Part shown: in pieces, positions 16,391-25,347 of the stretch
How positions within the stretch are numbered: position 1 is the first letter of the stretch
Layout: every line of letters starts with the position of its first letter
DNA from: Pseudalkalibacillus hwajinpoensis
GTDB lineage: Bacteria > Bacillota > Bacilli > Bacillales > Guptibacillaceae
Length of the DNA stretch: 64,000 nt
Assembly (NCBI RefSeq): GCF_015234585.1
Contig: NZ_JADFCM010000001.1
Location: 806,001 to 870,000, forward strand
Reading direction: 5' to 3'
Translations under genes and position numbers: made by a program
Notes under the pieces: generated by a model
What the model was told of the DNA's origin: nothing
Seen by the model: the letters and a program-made list of their open reading frames with translations, nothing else
The model's database searches: none

Positions 16391-17833
16391 CTATGCTACT
16401 TTTTCTACTGGTACGTTTTCTTTTTTGCGTGCATTCCACAGCTGATAACCAAACCATCCAGCAGTTAAACATGTGATGCCTCCACCCATGAACATGGATG
16501 TCGCATAAGGTAGCTGAAATCCTTCTGGTGCAAGAAAGAGATAGGTAGCTACGGTCATAGTCATGAAAAGTGCTGGAACGCTACAAATCCAATGGAATTT
16601 TTGCTTTTTAACTAGATACATGGCCGCTGTCCAAAGCATCACAGTGGCAACAAGCTGATTCGTGAATCCTACGTATCTCCAAAGGAAAGTGTAATCAATT
16701 TGGGTTAAAAGAAAAGTTGGTGTGGCAACAGCTGCCGTTAACAAAAGCGTTTTGCCTTTTCCATCTGCCACTTCTGACTTTCCTTTTTTAGTAAACAAAT
16801 CAGCTAACATCATTCGAGACGATCGAAGTGATGTATCCCCCGTTGTGATTGGAAGTATGATGACGCCAACGATTGCTAAGATGCCTCCAAACGTTCCAAG
16901 TAAGGATGAACTGATTTCATTTACAACCCCAGACGGTCCTCCTGCTGCAAGGGCACCTTGAAGTCCACCTGTACTTCCAAAGAAAGTCATTCCGGCAGCC
17001 GCCCAGATAAGAGCAATGACTCCCTCTGCAATCATCGCTCCATAGAAAACCTTTTTTCCATCGCTTTCACGTTTCATTGTTCTTGCAATGATTGGGCTTT
17101 GAGTCGAATGGAATCCTGAAATCGCTCCACAAGATACTGTGATCATTAAGAGTGGCCATAATGGCAAATTATCTGGATGAAGATTGGCTAGTGTTAAGTT
17201 TGGTACAGGATTGTCCATAAAGAACAAGCCGATTGCGATTGACACGGCCATCAGAATAAGAATGACGCCGAAAATCGGATAAATACGCCCAATAATTTTA
17301 TTAACTGGAAGAATGGCTGCTAAAACGAAATAAGCAAAGATTAAGACTAAGCTCATTGTAAAATTAAGCGGTGTAACCTGCGCCATCAGTTGGGCAGGTC
17401 CAGCTGTAAAGGCAGCAGCTACTAGAATCATCAGAACGATCGAGATAATATTGATTGTTCCTTTTGCGCCCTTCCCAAGGTAACGACCTACGAGAGATGG
17501 ATATTGTTCACCGTTATGTCTAAGCGACATCATACCGGAGAAATAATCATGAACAGCCCCTGCGAAGATGGAACCAATGACGATCCAAATAAACGCAACT
17601 GGTCCATAAAGAGCACCAAGAACGGCTCCAAAAATAGGACCTAGTCCAGCAATATTAAGTAGCTGAATCAAACTTCCTTTCCACCAGCTCATTGGCATAA
17701 AGTCCATGCCGTCTTGCTTTGTATATGCAGGCGTTTCACGATCATCGTCTATGCCGAAAATTCGTTCAACCACCTTAGAATAAACGTAATAGCCAACAAT
17801 CAATAAACAAATGGCTCCGACAAATGTGATCAT
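16391..17833 (-). CDS. cstA: carbon starvation protein CstA family transporter
   Basis: A 480-residue protein with about 13-15 membrane spans. CstA motifs include LLNIAGLGPIFGAVLGA, SCGAISGFHSTQSPIIAR and the GDTSLRSSRMMLAD stretch. The family imports peptides or pyruvate during carbon limitation. ATG 17833 follows AAGGAGG, and I prefer it to the in-frame start 69 bp upstream. A cre-like site lies about 105 bp upstream. Confidence 0.88.
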   Translation of the reverse strand: MITFVGAICLLIVGYYVYSKVVERIFGIDDDRETPAYTKQDGMDFMPMSWWKGSLIQLLNIAGLGPIFGAVLGALYGPVAFIWIVIGSIFAGAVHDYFSGMMSLRHNGEQYPSLVGRYLGKGAKGTINIISIVLMILVAAAFTAGPAQLMAQVTPLNFTMSLVLIFAYFVLAAILPVNKIIGRIYPIFGVILILMAVSIAIGLFFMDNPVPNLTLANLHPDNLPLWPLLMITVSCGAISGFHSTQSPIIARTMKRESDGKKVFYGAMIAEGVIALIWAAAGMTFFGSTGGLQGALAAGGPSGVVNEISSSLLGTFGGILAIVGVIILPITTGDTSLRSSRMMLADLFTKKGKSEVADGKGKTLLLTAAVATPTFLLTQIDYTFLWRYVGFTNQLVATVMLWTAAMYLVKKQKFHWICSVPALFMTMTVATYLFLAPEGFQLPYATSMFMGGGITCLTAGWFGYQLWNARKKENVPVEKVA

Positions 17834-17937
17834 GTCTCCCGCCTCCTTTTCGATGTATGAAAATATAACATTCATTCTACTCACCACCGGGAGAAAAAAC
17901 AATAGAATTATTCAGAAAAAATACATTTTTCTATTAA

Positions 17938-17951
17938 TTCAAACGTTTTCA
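17938..17951 (-). promoter_or_regulatory. candidate cre site upstream of cstA
   Basis: On the minus strand TGAAAACGTTTGAA matches the cre consensus at 12 of 14 positions. CcpA control of cstA is expected in Bacillus. The rest of 17834-18171 holds the acyltransferase leader repeat and no gene that I can see. Confidence 0.45.
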
Positions 17952-18120
17952 CTAAAAATTGGTTCGTTTGACCTGGTGTTAACTAGTAAAAAGGGTGTGA
18001 ATTACACGAAAAAATCATCTGAATATTCTTTCTTTTGGTGATATTGACAGATTAATATAGGTAAGGTGCGAATAACTTACAAAGATATAGGGTGAAAATA
18101 CGAAAAAGTGGGTATATAGA

Positions 18121-18147
18121 GAAAGACGATACGTGTGATCGTCTTTC
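18121..18147 (+). promoter_or_regulatory. perfect inverted repeat in the acyltransferase leader
   Basis: GAAAGACGAT-ACGTGTG-ATCGTCTTTC, a 10-bp perfect stem with a 7-base loop, ends 9 bases before the ribosome binding site. There is no T-run, so it is either an operator or an mRNA hairpin affecting stability or translation. Confidence 0.55.
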
Positions 18148-18171
18148 AATCCTTTGAGGAGGTTGTTTTTC

Positions 18172-19149
18172 GTGTCAGAACGTATTGCGTATTTTGATAA
18201 TAGTAAAGCTATATTAATATTGTTAGTAGTGGGCGGACATATGCTGACTCCATTTATTGACGATTCACGTTTTTTGTATAGTCTCTACCACGTTATTTTT
18301 ATTTTTCACATGCCTGCATTTATTTTCCTAGCTGGTTATTTCACTAGAAAAGCATCTGGAACTAGGTATTTCTGGAAAATATTCACAACATTTTTATTAC
18401 CTTATGTGATTTTTCAAGTTGTTTATTCGATTTATTATACAAACCTTTATCAAAAGTCATTTGCAATCGAGTTTCTAACGCCGCGATGGGCAATGTGGTT
18501 CCTTTTATGTATAGCCGCTTATAAACTGATTTCACCGCTTTTGCTTAAAATGAAAGCAAGCATTTTGCTTCCATTAAGTATTGGTGCAGGGCTCGCTGTG
18601 GGTTATTTTGATGTTGAGAGATTTTTATCATTAGATCGACTTTTTGTTTTCTTGCCTTTCTTCGTACTTGGGATGGTCATGGGATGTCGAAAAAAACCGA
18701 TCAGATTTCCACATATGAAGTGGATAGCCCCTGTTGTGCTCGGCGGATTGTTCCTACTGTTTTATTTATACAAAATAGAAGGACTTGCTGATCTACTTTA
18801 TGGTACGTATGTTTATGAATCAAACACAGACTTGTTGATTCGACTAACTTATTATGTTGGTACAGCAATTGTGATGTTCTTGTTCTTTTCAATGATTCCA
18901 GAGGGACCAATTGTATTTACACCACTCGGATCAAGAACTTTTGCGATTTACTTGTTCCATGGATTTGTTATTAAATGGTTCTTAGAACAGCAGTCGTCTG
19001 AAGTTATCGCCACGATATGGGGCGTACCTTTTATTTTAGTCTTTACTTTATTTATTTCCACTTTGTTCGCAATGCCTTTCTTTTCGAAACTATTGGCGTT
19101 CGACAGGTGGCTACCATCTCCTGACAAATTGACATCTGCACGAAGATAA
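18172..19149 (+). CDS. membrane acyltransferase (acyltransferase_3 family)
   Basis: A 325-residue protein with about ten membrane spans. AYFDNSKAILILLVVGGHML carries the conserved His of the family in the first span, and FHMPAFIFLAGYF follows. The family O-acylates cell-wall or surface polysaccharides; OafA, YfiQ and YkrP are relatives. GTG 18172 lies 9 bp from AGGAGG. Confidence 0.82.
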   Translation: MSERIAYFDNSKAILILLVVGGHMLTPFIDDSRFLYSLYHVIFIFHMPAFIFLAGYFTRKASGTRYFWKIFTTFLLPYVIFQVVYSIYYTNLYQKSFAIEFLTPRWAMWFLLCIAAYKLISPLLLKMKASILLPLSIGAGLAVGYFDVERFLSLDRLFVFLPFFVLGMVMGCRKKPIRFPHMKWIAPVVLGGLFLLFYLYKIEGLADLLYGTYVYESNTDLLIRLTYYVGTAIVMFLFFSMIPEGPIVFTPLGSRTFAIYLFHGFVIKWFLEQQSSEVIATIWGVPFILVFTLFISTLFAMPFFSKLLAFDRWLPSPDKLTSARR

Positions 19150-19151
19150 CA

Positions 19152-19191
19152 AAAAAACGGTACGTCACTATTGAGTGGCGTACCGTTTTTT
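19152..19191. terminator. strong bidirectional terminator
   Basis: Stem CGGTACGTCACT/AGTGGCGTACCG with loop ATTG, flanked by six A and six T. It lies between the acyltransferase and convergent HxlR genes. Confidence 0.87.
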
Positions 19192-19238
19192 ATATGGGAT
19201 GGTTGATTCTGACATGAGCTCCGTGGAAAGAATGGCAA

Positions 19239-19607
19239 TTAGGCTTTCATTGTGTCACGCTCTTCAGGCTGAAGAAGAACGTCTTCTTTACACGGATAGG
19301 TTTTCTCAATATGTTGTTCTCCCCAAGCGCAAAGTGAATCCAGAATTTCTTTTAAAGACCATCCATAGTCCGTAAGAGAATATTCAACCTTAGGGGGGAT
19401 TTGGTTATAGACCTTTCTTAGTATCACACCATCTGTCTCTAACTCACGTAGCTGTTGGGTCAGCATTTTCTGAGTAATGCCAGGCATCAACTTTTTAAGT
19501 CCACCTGTACGCTTTGTGCCTTCTATTAAATGACAGAGTATGACGACTTTCCACTTTCCTCCGATCACTTCCAGGGCAGCTTCGACAGGAATATTATATT
19601 TTTTCAT
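19239..19607 (-). CDS. HxlR family transcriptional regulator
   Basis: A 122-residue winged-helix protein of the HxlR/DUF24 (MarR-like) family: ALEVIGGKWKVVILCHL is the signature start, then ITQKMLTQQLRELETDGVI. The Cys in the first helix (VILCHL) is not at the position used by redox sensors such as YodB or HypR (a Cys near residue 6), so the signal is uncertain. No obvious operator is seen in the 240 bp up to the DM13 gene. Confidence 0.88.
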   Translation of the reverse strand: MKKYNIPVEAALEVIGGKWKVVILCHLIEGTKRTGGLKKLMPGITQKMLTQQLRELETDGVILRKVYNQIPPKVEYSLTDYGWSLKEILDSLCAWGEQHIEKTYPCKEDVLLQPEERDTMKA

Positions 19608-19847
19608 CGTATATACTCCTTACAATAAATATATGGTTGAATTCTATACTCATATCCTATCACCTATAGCTTTGTTTAACCAGAAAAATGATGATACACC
19701 CGGACCCCTTTTCAAAACCGATCAAACATCTACGCAACGTTTAAAATGAGTTACACTAGAGAAGAGTTAATCAAATCGTAATACTTTCTTCAGAAATCAC
19801 TAATTTTTATTTCTTATGATGAGGATATCCTATAAGAGGAAGGAACG

Positions 19848-20345
19848 ATGTTGATGAGTAAGAAAGGATGGATTGGAAGTATCTTTCTTGTGCTTTTGAT
19901 CGTGGTTGGATGGTGGATGGTTTCTCCTCTTTTTCTTGATGAAGTGGTTGATGAAGATCTCCCGACAACGATTGAAGCAACAACTAATGCTGAAGAGACA
20001 TCCAATGAAGAATCACCAGCTGTATCCCACTCAGGGATGTTCGTCGATGGTGATGATACCCATCATGCTTCAGGTGACGTCACATCGTTTTACACCGATT
20101 CGAAACAATGGGTTAGGTTTGAGAACTTCGAAGTGACGAATGGTCCTGACTTATATACTGTACTCGTAAAAGAAGGGCAGTCAACAGATGAAGGAACGAT
20201 ACTTGGGAAATTGAAAGGAAATGTTGGCAGTCAGAACTATCGCATTCCTGATTCGTCTTCACTTGAAGAAGGCGATCGGATTGTCGTTTGGTGCAAAGCT
20301 TTTGAAGTTGATTTCGGCTTTGCGGAACTGTTTCATAAGGAATAG
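19848..20345 (+). CDS. membrane-anchored DM13 domain protein
   Basis: A 165-residue protein with an N-terminal membrane anchor (residues 6-28), a Glu/Thr-rich linker and a DM13 domain (about residues 62-163). The domain opens GMFVDGDDTHHASGDV and ends with WCKAFEVDFGFAEL, which holds the conserved Cys. DM13 domains are proposed to act in extracytoplasmic electron transfer. The gene is 12 bp upstream of the response regulator and is read as the first gene of a redox operon with MsrAB. Confidence 0.85.
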   Translation: MLMSKKGWIGSIFLVLLIVVGWWMVSPLFLDEVVDEDLPTTIEATTNAEETSNEESPAVSHSGMFVDGDDTHHASGDVTSFYTDSKQWVRFENFEVTNGPDLYTVLVKEGQSTDEGTILGKLKGNVGSQNYRIPDSSSLEEGDRIVVWCKAFEVDFGFAELFHKE

Positions 20346-20357
20346 AGGTGAAGTGCA

Positions 20358-21050
20358 TTGGCAGAGAAAATCCTACTAGTGGATGATGAAGAATCCATAC
20401 TTGACGTTAGTAGGAGGTATTTGGAGAGAGATGGGTATCACGTGATTACTGCAGCAGATGGAGAAGAGGCTATAAGTAGGTGGGAAAAAGAGAAGCCAGA
20501 TCTCATTGTACTTGATTTGATGATGCCGTTAAAAGATGGAATGGAAACGGCGGAGGAGATTCGAGCGGTCGATGATGTTCCTATAATTATGCTGACAGCT
20601 TTAGGTCAGGAACGAGATCGTCTTTTAGGATTAACGGTCGGCGCGGATGATTATTTAACTAAACCGTTTAGCCCAAGAGAGCTTGTTCTTAGAGTGCGAA
20701 ATATATTGCGTCGGACGAAACGACAACATGCGGAGAAGGCCTCTTTCTTAACGTACGGTGAGCTTACAATTGATGAATCTCGAAGAAAAGTAACAGTCGA
20801 TCGGAATGAAGTGGAATTGACTGTTAAGGAATTTGAACTTCTCTATTTGTTAGCCAGTCATCCTACACGTGTCTTTCCTCGCTCACAATTGATTGAAGCG
20901 ATATGGGGATATGAATTCGACGGTGATGGCAATACGATAAATGTTCATATAAGACGTCTACGTGAAAAAATTGAAAAAGATTCAGCAGAGCCTAAATGGA
21001 TTAAAACCGTATGGGGCATCGGGTATAAGTTTGAAGGAGAATCAACATGA
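20358..21050 (+). CDS. OmpR/PhoB family response regulator
   Basis: A 230-residue protein. The receiver domain has DDEE at the N-terminus, phosphoacceptor Asp in LIVLDLMMP (about residue 52) and Lys in LTKPFSPREL. The C-terminal winged helix ends with KTVWGIGYKFEGE. TTG 20358 follows AGAGGTGA. It overlaps the kinase start by 4 bp (ATGA). Confidence 0.93.
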   Translation: MAEKILLVDDEESILDVSRRYLERDGYHVITAADGEEAISRWEKEKPDLIVLDLMMPLKDGMETAEEIRAVDDVPIIMLTALGQERDRLLGLTVGADDYLTKPFSPRELVLRVRNILRRTKRQHAEKASFLTYGELTIDESRRKVTVDRNEVELTVKEFELLYLLASHPTRVFPRSQLIEAIWGYEFDGDGNTINVHIRRLREKIEKDSAEPKWIKTVWGIGYKFEGEST

Positions 21051-22090
21051 AATTGCGAACGATGCTAATGCTTGCCAATGGGATATCGATTGCTTTTATC
21101 CTAGTCTTTCTCATTATTAGTTACGTAAGAATGGTCCTTTCACCTGAACTGATCCTCACCCTTACGTTCATTACGATTGGAGCTGGTTCTCTATCGATGT
21201 TGGCTCATTTTATATTCACATCGCAAATTTTGAAGTCAGTGAATCAGATGACGGAAGATACGAGCAGAATCGCTGAAGGAAAGTTCGATGTCAAGGTGGC
21301 AGAGCAAGGGCCAACAGAAATACAGGAGCTTGCACAGCATTTCAATGTGATGTCCGAGAAGCTAAATCTAATGTTTTCAGAAGTGAAGCGTTCGGAGCAA
21401 TACAAAACAGAATTGATTGCGAACGTTTCTCATGATTTAAGGACACCTGTTTCTTCGATTCGATCCTTTGCTGAAGCACTTCAAGATGGCGTCGTTACAG
21501 ATGAGAAAACAAAAAGACAGTATCTAGATACGATCGAAAGAGAAACAGAACGGCTTAGCCACTTGATTGAAGAGCTGTTGAATTTATCTCAACTAGAAAG
21601 CGGCACTTTACCATATGAACCTAGATTCGTTCACCCTGACGTCGTTTTAGTTGAAACGCTACAGCAGTTCGATCGCAAGCTACAAGAGAGAGAGATTGAA
21701 CTTGCAGTTGAAATTGATGAAGAGTTAGGTGTCATCCCTATGATGCCAGACCATATCAAACGCGTGCTTACGAACTTAATTCAAAATGCAATCGCGTTCT
21801 CAGATGATCATTCTACGATCCATATTACACTGAAAAAGGTTGAGACAGCTGCTCTCTTTTTTATAAGAGATGAAGGAAACGGAATTCCGAAAGAAGAACA
21901 AGAACGGATTTTTGATCGTTTTTACCGTGTTGAGAAATCGCGTAACACAAGGTACGGGGGTTCCGGACTGGGTCTAGCCATATCGAGACAATTGATTGAG
22001 CTTCATGGAGGGAAGATAGGCGTTGAAAGTAACGTAGGTCATGGCAGCGAATTTTGGTTTATGCTTCCACTTGAGAAGAAGGAGGAATAA
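21047..22090 (+). CDS. sensor histidine kinase with minimal extracellular loop
   Basis: A 347-residue kinase. Two membrane spans (about 8-28 and 35-58) are joined by a loop of only a few residues, so it probably senses within the membrane or through a partner. A HAMP domain follows, then the H-box NVSHDLRTPVSSI (His about 129), N-box LIQNAIAF and ATP-lid motifs DEGNGIPKEEQ and GGSGLGLAIS. It sits between the response regulator and msrAB. Confidence 0.92.
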   Translation: MKLRTMLMLANGISIAFILVFLIISYVRMVLSPELILTLTFITIGAGSLSMLAHFIFTSQILKSVNQMTEDTSRIAEGKFDVKVAEQGPTEIQELAQHFNVMSEKLNLMFSEVKRSEQYKTELIANVSHDLRTPVSSIRSFAEALQDGVVTDEKTKRQYLDTIERETERLSHLIEELLNLSQLESGTLPYEPRFVHPDVVLVETLQQFDRKLQEREIELAVEIDEELGVIPMMPDHIKRVLTNLIQNAIAFSDDHSTIHITLKKVETAALFFIRDEGNGIPKEEQERIFDRFYRVEKSRNTRYGGSGLGLAISRQLIELHGGKIGVESNVGHGSEFWFMLPLEKKEE

Positions 22091-22093
22091 TGA

Positions 22094-23221
22094 ATGAAGA
22101 TAACGAGATGGTTTCTGTTAATTGGAATTGCGGCAGTGCTCGTATTTGCTATTCCAAAACTTTATGATGTGATTTTTAAACGTTCTTATGGAAGCGAGCC
22201 AGCACAAGCTGTACAGGATAATGAAGCGGTGGCGACTTTTGCAGGAGGATGTTTCTGGTGTATGGAGCCGCCGTTTGAGAAATTAGATGGCGTAAGAGAA
22301 GCGGTCTCAGGCTATACTGGCGGGAATACAGAAAACCCTTCTTATGAAGAGGTATCTTCTGGTGGAACCGGGCATGTAGAAGCTGTCCAAGTATATTATG
22401 ACCCTTCCGTTGTGAGCTATGATACATTGTTAGATGTATTTTGGAGACAAATCGATCCTACTGATGATGAAGGACAGTTTGTTGATAGGGGAGACCAATA
22501 TTTATCTGGAATTTTCTATCATAATGAAGAGCAAAAGAAAGCTGCTATAGCGTCTAAGGAAGAAATTCAAAGTTCAAACAGATTTAATAAACCTATTGTC
22601 ACGCCTATCGAACAAGCAGAAACATTTTATGTAGCGGAAGAGTATCATCAAGATTATTACAAAGAAAATGAACTGCGTTATAAATATTATCGAAATAATT
22701 CAGGACGAGATCAGTTTCTTGAGAAAGCATGGGGAGATGATCTTGAGGTAGATGCACCAGAAGCGAAGACAAATCTCACGTATTCTGATGAAGAGCTAAA
22801 AGAGATGCTTACACCGATTCAATATAGTGTGACGCAAGAGGACGACACAGAGAAAGCTTTTGATAATGAGTATTGGGATAACAAAGAAGAAGGAATCTAT
22901 GTCGATATCGTTTCAGGAGAACCTCTTTTTAGTTCAGCGGATAAATATAAATCAGGAACAGGATGGCCTAGCTTCACAAAGCCCCTTGTACCTGAGAACA
23001 TTGTAGAGAAAGAGGATAAAAGCTGGTTTACGGTTAGGACGGAAGTAAGAAGTAAGAACGCTGACTCTCATTTAGGTCACGTGTTTGAAGATGGCCCTGA
23101 ACCAACAGGTCTCCGCTATTGCTTAAACTCTGCAGCGCTTGATTTTATTCCAAAAGACGAAATGAAAGAAAAGGGTTACGGAGAATATTTGGATGAATTT
23201 GAAGAAGGGGCAGAATCCTAA
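22094..23221 (+). CDS. msrAB: membrane-anchored bifunctional methionine sulfoxide reductase MsrA-MsrB
   Basis: A 375-residue protein: N-terminal membrane anchor (residues 5-24), MsrA domain (about 44-200; GCFWCME with catalytic Cys53 and Cys56) and MsrB domain (about 230-355; [16 protein letters not shown] and RYCLNS with catalytic Cys near 343). The two CxxC zinc pairs found in many MsrB proteins are absent, so this is the zinc-free form. It would repair oxidised Met on exported proteins. It is the last gene of the DM13-two-component operon. Confidence 0.92.
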   Translation: MKITRWFLLIGIAAVLVFAIPKLYDVIFKRSYGSEPAQAVQDNEAVATFAGGCFWCMEPPFEKLDGVREAVSGYTGGNTENPSYEEVSSGGTGHVEAVQVYYDPSVVSYDTLLDVFWRQIDPTDDEGQFVDRGDQYLSGIFYHNEEQKKAAIASKEEIQSSNRFNKPIVTPIEQAETFYVAEEYHQDYYKENELRYKYYRNNSGRDQFLEKAWGDDLEVDAPEAKTNLTYSDEELKEMLTPIQYSVTQEDDTEKAFDNEYWDNKEEGIYVDIVSGEPLFSSADKYKSGTGWPSFTKPLVPENIVEKEDKSWFTVRTEVRSKNADSHLGHVFEDGPEPTGLRYCLNSAALDFIPKDEMKEKGYGEYLDEFEEGAES

Positions 23222-23238
23222 TGGATTCTGCTTTTTTT
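23210..23238 (+). terminator. terminator with the msrAB stop codon in its loop
   Basis: GCAGAATCC-TAAT-GGATTCTGC followed by seven T. The loop is the TAA stop codon plus one base. Confidence 0.87.
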
Positions 23239-23281
23239 GTTCATGATAGAAGAATAAGAGTAGTTGAATAAGATTTCTACA

Positions 23282-23310
23282 TTGAATACATACACTAAGG
23301 GGTATATAAT
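23282..23310 (+). promoter_or_regulatory. promoter of the DUF202 gene with a CstR-like operator
   Basis: TTGAAT (23282-23287), 17-bp spacer, TATAAT (23305-23310). The spacer contains ATACACTAAGGGGTAT (23290-23305), an imperfect form of the ATACCCC-type palindrome found four more times in this region. Confidence 0.65.
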
Positions 23311-23334
23311 ACATATCATGTGAGGTGAATAAGG

Positions 23335-23703
23335 GTGGAAAATAAAAAGGCAGATGGACGTGTGCAACAGTTATTAGCGAATGAGCGCACGTTTCTAGCA
23401 TGGGTTCGAACTTCTATTGCGATCATTGGTATTGGTTTTCTAACAGCAAGCTTACATTTTACTAGAGCTGCTGGAGAGAGAGCTGATGATCAGGTCGCCG
23501 TGTTCATTAGTTTCTCATCTTTATTTTTTGGATTATTAACGATCGCCGGAGGAGCGGTGCAGTTCTACCGAACGAAAAAACGCATTATGAAATTTGAGGT
23601 TCCTTCTTCTTCATGGATTGTTGTGTTTCTTCTTATAGTAGTGTTGTTAATGATTGCACTGATCGCCACGTATTTTATTATTCAAATCAATTGGTATTCT
23701 TAA
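23335..23703 (+). CDS. DUF202 (YidH-like) membrane protein
   Basis: A 122-residue protein with three membrane spans and the DUF202 start LLANERTFLAWVRTSIAI. The function of the family is unknown. GTG 23335 follows GTGAGGTGA. Its promoter carries a CstR-like operator and it directly precedes the cstR operon, so it is probably part of the persulfide response. That is inference. Confidence 0.85.
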   Translation: MENKKADGRVQQLLANERTFLAWVRTSIAIIGIGFLTASLHFTRAAGERADDQVAVFISFSSLFFGLLTIAGGAVQFYRTKKRIMKFEVPSSSWIVVFLLIVVLLMIALIATYFIIQINWYS

Positions 23704-23713
23704 AACCAGGGTG

Positions 23714-23755
23714 TTGACATTTCATACAGGTGCGTTATAATACCCCTATAGGTAT
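23714..23755 (+). promoter_or_regulatory. cstR operon promoter with CstR operator
   Basis: TTGACA (23714-23719), 16-bp spacer, TATAAT (23736-23741). The palindrome ATACCCCTATAGGTAT (23740-23755) covers the end of the -10 and the start site, as expected for repression by CstR. Confidence 0.8.
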
Positions 23756-23806
23756 TAAAAAACACAAACGAATTCGATTTACAGATAAATTTTTTTACTT
23801 GATTTT

Positions 23807-23822
23807 ATACCCCGCAGGGTAT
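23807..23822 (+). promoter_or_regulatory. second CstR operator in the cstR leader
   Basis: ATACCCCGCAGGGTAT, with 7 of 8 half-site positions symmetric, lies just before the cstR ribosome binding site. It could act as a roadblock or support cooperative repression. Confidence 0.7.
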
Positions 23823-23841
23823 AAGGTGAGGAGGAAATGCA

Positions 23842-24102
23842 ATGCAATACGATAAAGCAGTTATGAATCGATTGAAGCGAATTGAAGGACAAATTCGCGG
23901 TGTTATCCAGATGATGGAACAAGAGAAAAGCTGTGAAGACATTGTAAATCAGCTTTCTGCCACTCGTTCTGGTATCGATCGTTCGATTGGATTAATTGTA
24001 AGTTCAAATCTTGAACAGTGTCTTCACCAACAGATTGAACAGGGAGAATCTACTGATGATGTTGTGAAGGAAGCTGTTAATCTTTTAGTAAGAAGTCGAT
24101 AA
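23842..24102 (+). CDS. cstR: persulfide-sensing repressor CstR (CsoR family)
   Basis: An 86-residue CsoR-fold protein close to Staphylococcus aureus CstR: NRLKRIEGQIRGVIQMMEQEKSCEDI and a C-terminal KEAVNLLVRSR. Cys31 and Cys60 are at exactly the positions that form the di- or trisulfide in CstR. The copper-site His of CsoR is replaced by Asn (SSNLEQC). It should release its ATACCCC-type operators on reaction with persulfides and turn on the sulfur genes that follow. Confidence 0.92.
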   Translation: MQYDKAVMNRLKRIEGQIRGVIQMMEQEKSCEDIVNQLSATRSGIDRSIGLIVSSNLEQCLHQQIEQGESTDDVVKEAVNLLVRSR

Positions 24103-24123
24103 TAAAAAAATTTAACACATTAT

Positions 24124-24139
24124 ATACCCCTAGGTGTAT
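24124..24139 (+). promoter_or_regulatory. CstR operator upstream of the dsrE-like gene
   Basis: ATACCCCTAGGTGTAT, 7 of 8 half-site positions symmetric, between cstR and the DsrE-like gene. It suggests an additional internal promoter or roadblock. I did not find a convincing separate -35/-10 pair. Confidence 0.7.
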
Positions 24140-24155
24140 AAGAGGAGGAAATAGA

Positions 24156-24635
24156 ATGAGTGAACAAAAGAAAACAACGATTGTCCTATTTAGTGGAGAT
24201 TACGACAAAGCAATGGCTGCCTACATTATCGCGAATGGTGCCGCCGCATATGACCATGAGGTAACCATTTTCCATACATTCTGGGGGTTAAACGCTCTTA
24301 GGAAAGATCAGCAAGTTGAAGTCAATAAAGGGTTCCTAGAGAAAATGTTTGGCAAAATGATGCCCCGCGGTGCTGATAAAATGGGTCTTTCAAAAATGAA
24401 CTATGGTGGAATGGGTAAGAAGATGATTAAGAACGTCATTAAGAAGCACAATGTAACAGAACTTCCGCAGCTGATTGAGCTTGCGCAAGAACAGGAAGTG
24501 AAGCTCGTTGCTTGTACGATGACAATGGATCTTTTAGGTCTTCAAAAGGATGAGCTGCTAGAAGAAATCGAGTATGCAGGTGTTGCTGCATATCTAGGCG
24601 ACGCTGAAGATGGTAACGTCAATCTCTTCATTTAA
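24156..24635 (+). CDS. DsrE/DsrF-like sulfur carrier family protein (YrkE-like)
   Basis: A 159-residue DsrE-fold protein (TTIVLFSGDYDKAMAAYIIANGAAA; LVACTMTMDLLGL with the conserved Cys near residue 120). It resembles YrkE of B. subtilis. These proteins are thought to relay persulfide sulfur with rhodanese and TusA partners, all of which follow here. AGAGGAGGA precedes ATG 24156. Confidence 0.87.
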   Translation: MSEQKKTTIVLFSGDYDKAMAAYIIANGAAAYDHEVTIFHTFWGLNALRKDQQVEVNKGFLEKMFGKMMPRGADKMGLSKMNYGGMGKKMIKNVIKKHNVTELPQLIELAQEQEVKLVACTMTMDLLGLQKDELLEEIEYAGVAAYLGDAEDGNVNLFI

Positions 24636-24647
24636 GGAGCGAAAAGA

Positions 24648-25007
24648 ATGGAACTTTTGCTAATAGCTGTCATTGTGATAGCTGGATGGTTCATTTATAA
24701 AAAGGTAGGACCAGGAAAAGGTGTAACAACGATCACCTCTGAAGAAGCAAAAAGGAAGTTTGGCGATCGCAATGTTCAATTTATTGATGTTCGTACACCT
24801 GGTGAATATAAAGGTCAAAAAGTGAAGCAATTTAAAAATATGCCGCTCAACGAACTTAGCAAACGCACAAAAGAACTGGATCCTAATAAAGAAGTCGTCG
24901 TGATTTGTCAAAGTGGAATGAGAAGTTCAAAAGCTTGCGGAGAATTGAAGAGACAAGGATTCACGGCTGTATCGAATGTTCGCGGCGGAATGAATATGTG
25001 GAAATAG
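24648..25007 (+). CDS. membrane-anchored rhodanese domain protein
   Basis: A 119-residue protein: one membrane span (residues 1-18), then a rhodanese domain with active-site loop CQSGMRSSKA. It would move sulfane sulfur at the membrane surface. It is 12 bp after the DsrE-like gene in the cstR operon. Confidence 0.88.
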   Translation: MELLLIAVIVIAGWFIYKKVGPGKGVTTITSEEAKRKFGDRNVQFIDVRTPGEYKGQKVKQFKNMPLNELSKRTKELDPNKEVVVICQSGMRSSKACGELKRQGFTAVSNVRGGMNMWK

Positions 25008-25018
25008 GGGGAATTAGA

Positions 25019-25327
25019 ATGTCTGGTTATGTAAAAGATGTAACGCCAACTGAAGTGAATAACATGTTGAAGGAAAATAAATCAATTAGTATTGTCGATG
25101 TTCGCGGACCAGAAGAGGTGGCAGAAGGAAAGATTCCTGGTGCCTACAATCTACCGGTTAATGAATTACAGGGAAGAATGAATGAGCTTGATAAGGATAC
25201 GGAGCATATTATCGTCTGCCGATCAGGTGGCAGAAGCAGCATGGCTTCTATGGTTCTAAAATCAAACGGGTATTCCGTGTTAAATATGACAGGCGGCATG
25301 CTTGAATGGACTGGAGAAACAGAATAA
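25019..25327 (+). CDS. single-domain rhodanese
   Basis: A 102-residue cytoplasmic rhodanese (SIVDVRGPEEVAEGKIPGA; active-site loop CRSGGRSS). I start at ATG 25019 behind AGGGGGAA; codons further upstream in frame overlap the preceding gene. Part of the cstR sulfur operon. Confidence 0.88.
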   Translation: MSGYVKDVTPTEVNNMLKENKSISIVDVRGPEEVAEGKIPGAYNLPVNELQGRMNELDKDTEHIIVCRSGGRSSMASMVLKSNGYSVLNMTGGMLEWTGETE

Positions 25328-25347
25328 CGACTACAGGAGGTAGACTA

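Noticed and set aside
22780..23221. MsrB half inactivated because zinc-binding CxxC pairs are absent
   Set aside because: Zinc-free MsrB proteins are a known active form, and the catalytic Cys in RYCLNS and the SHLGHVF motif are intact.
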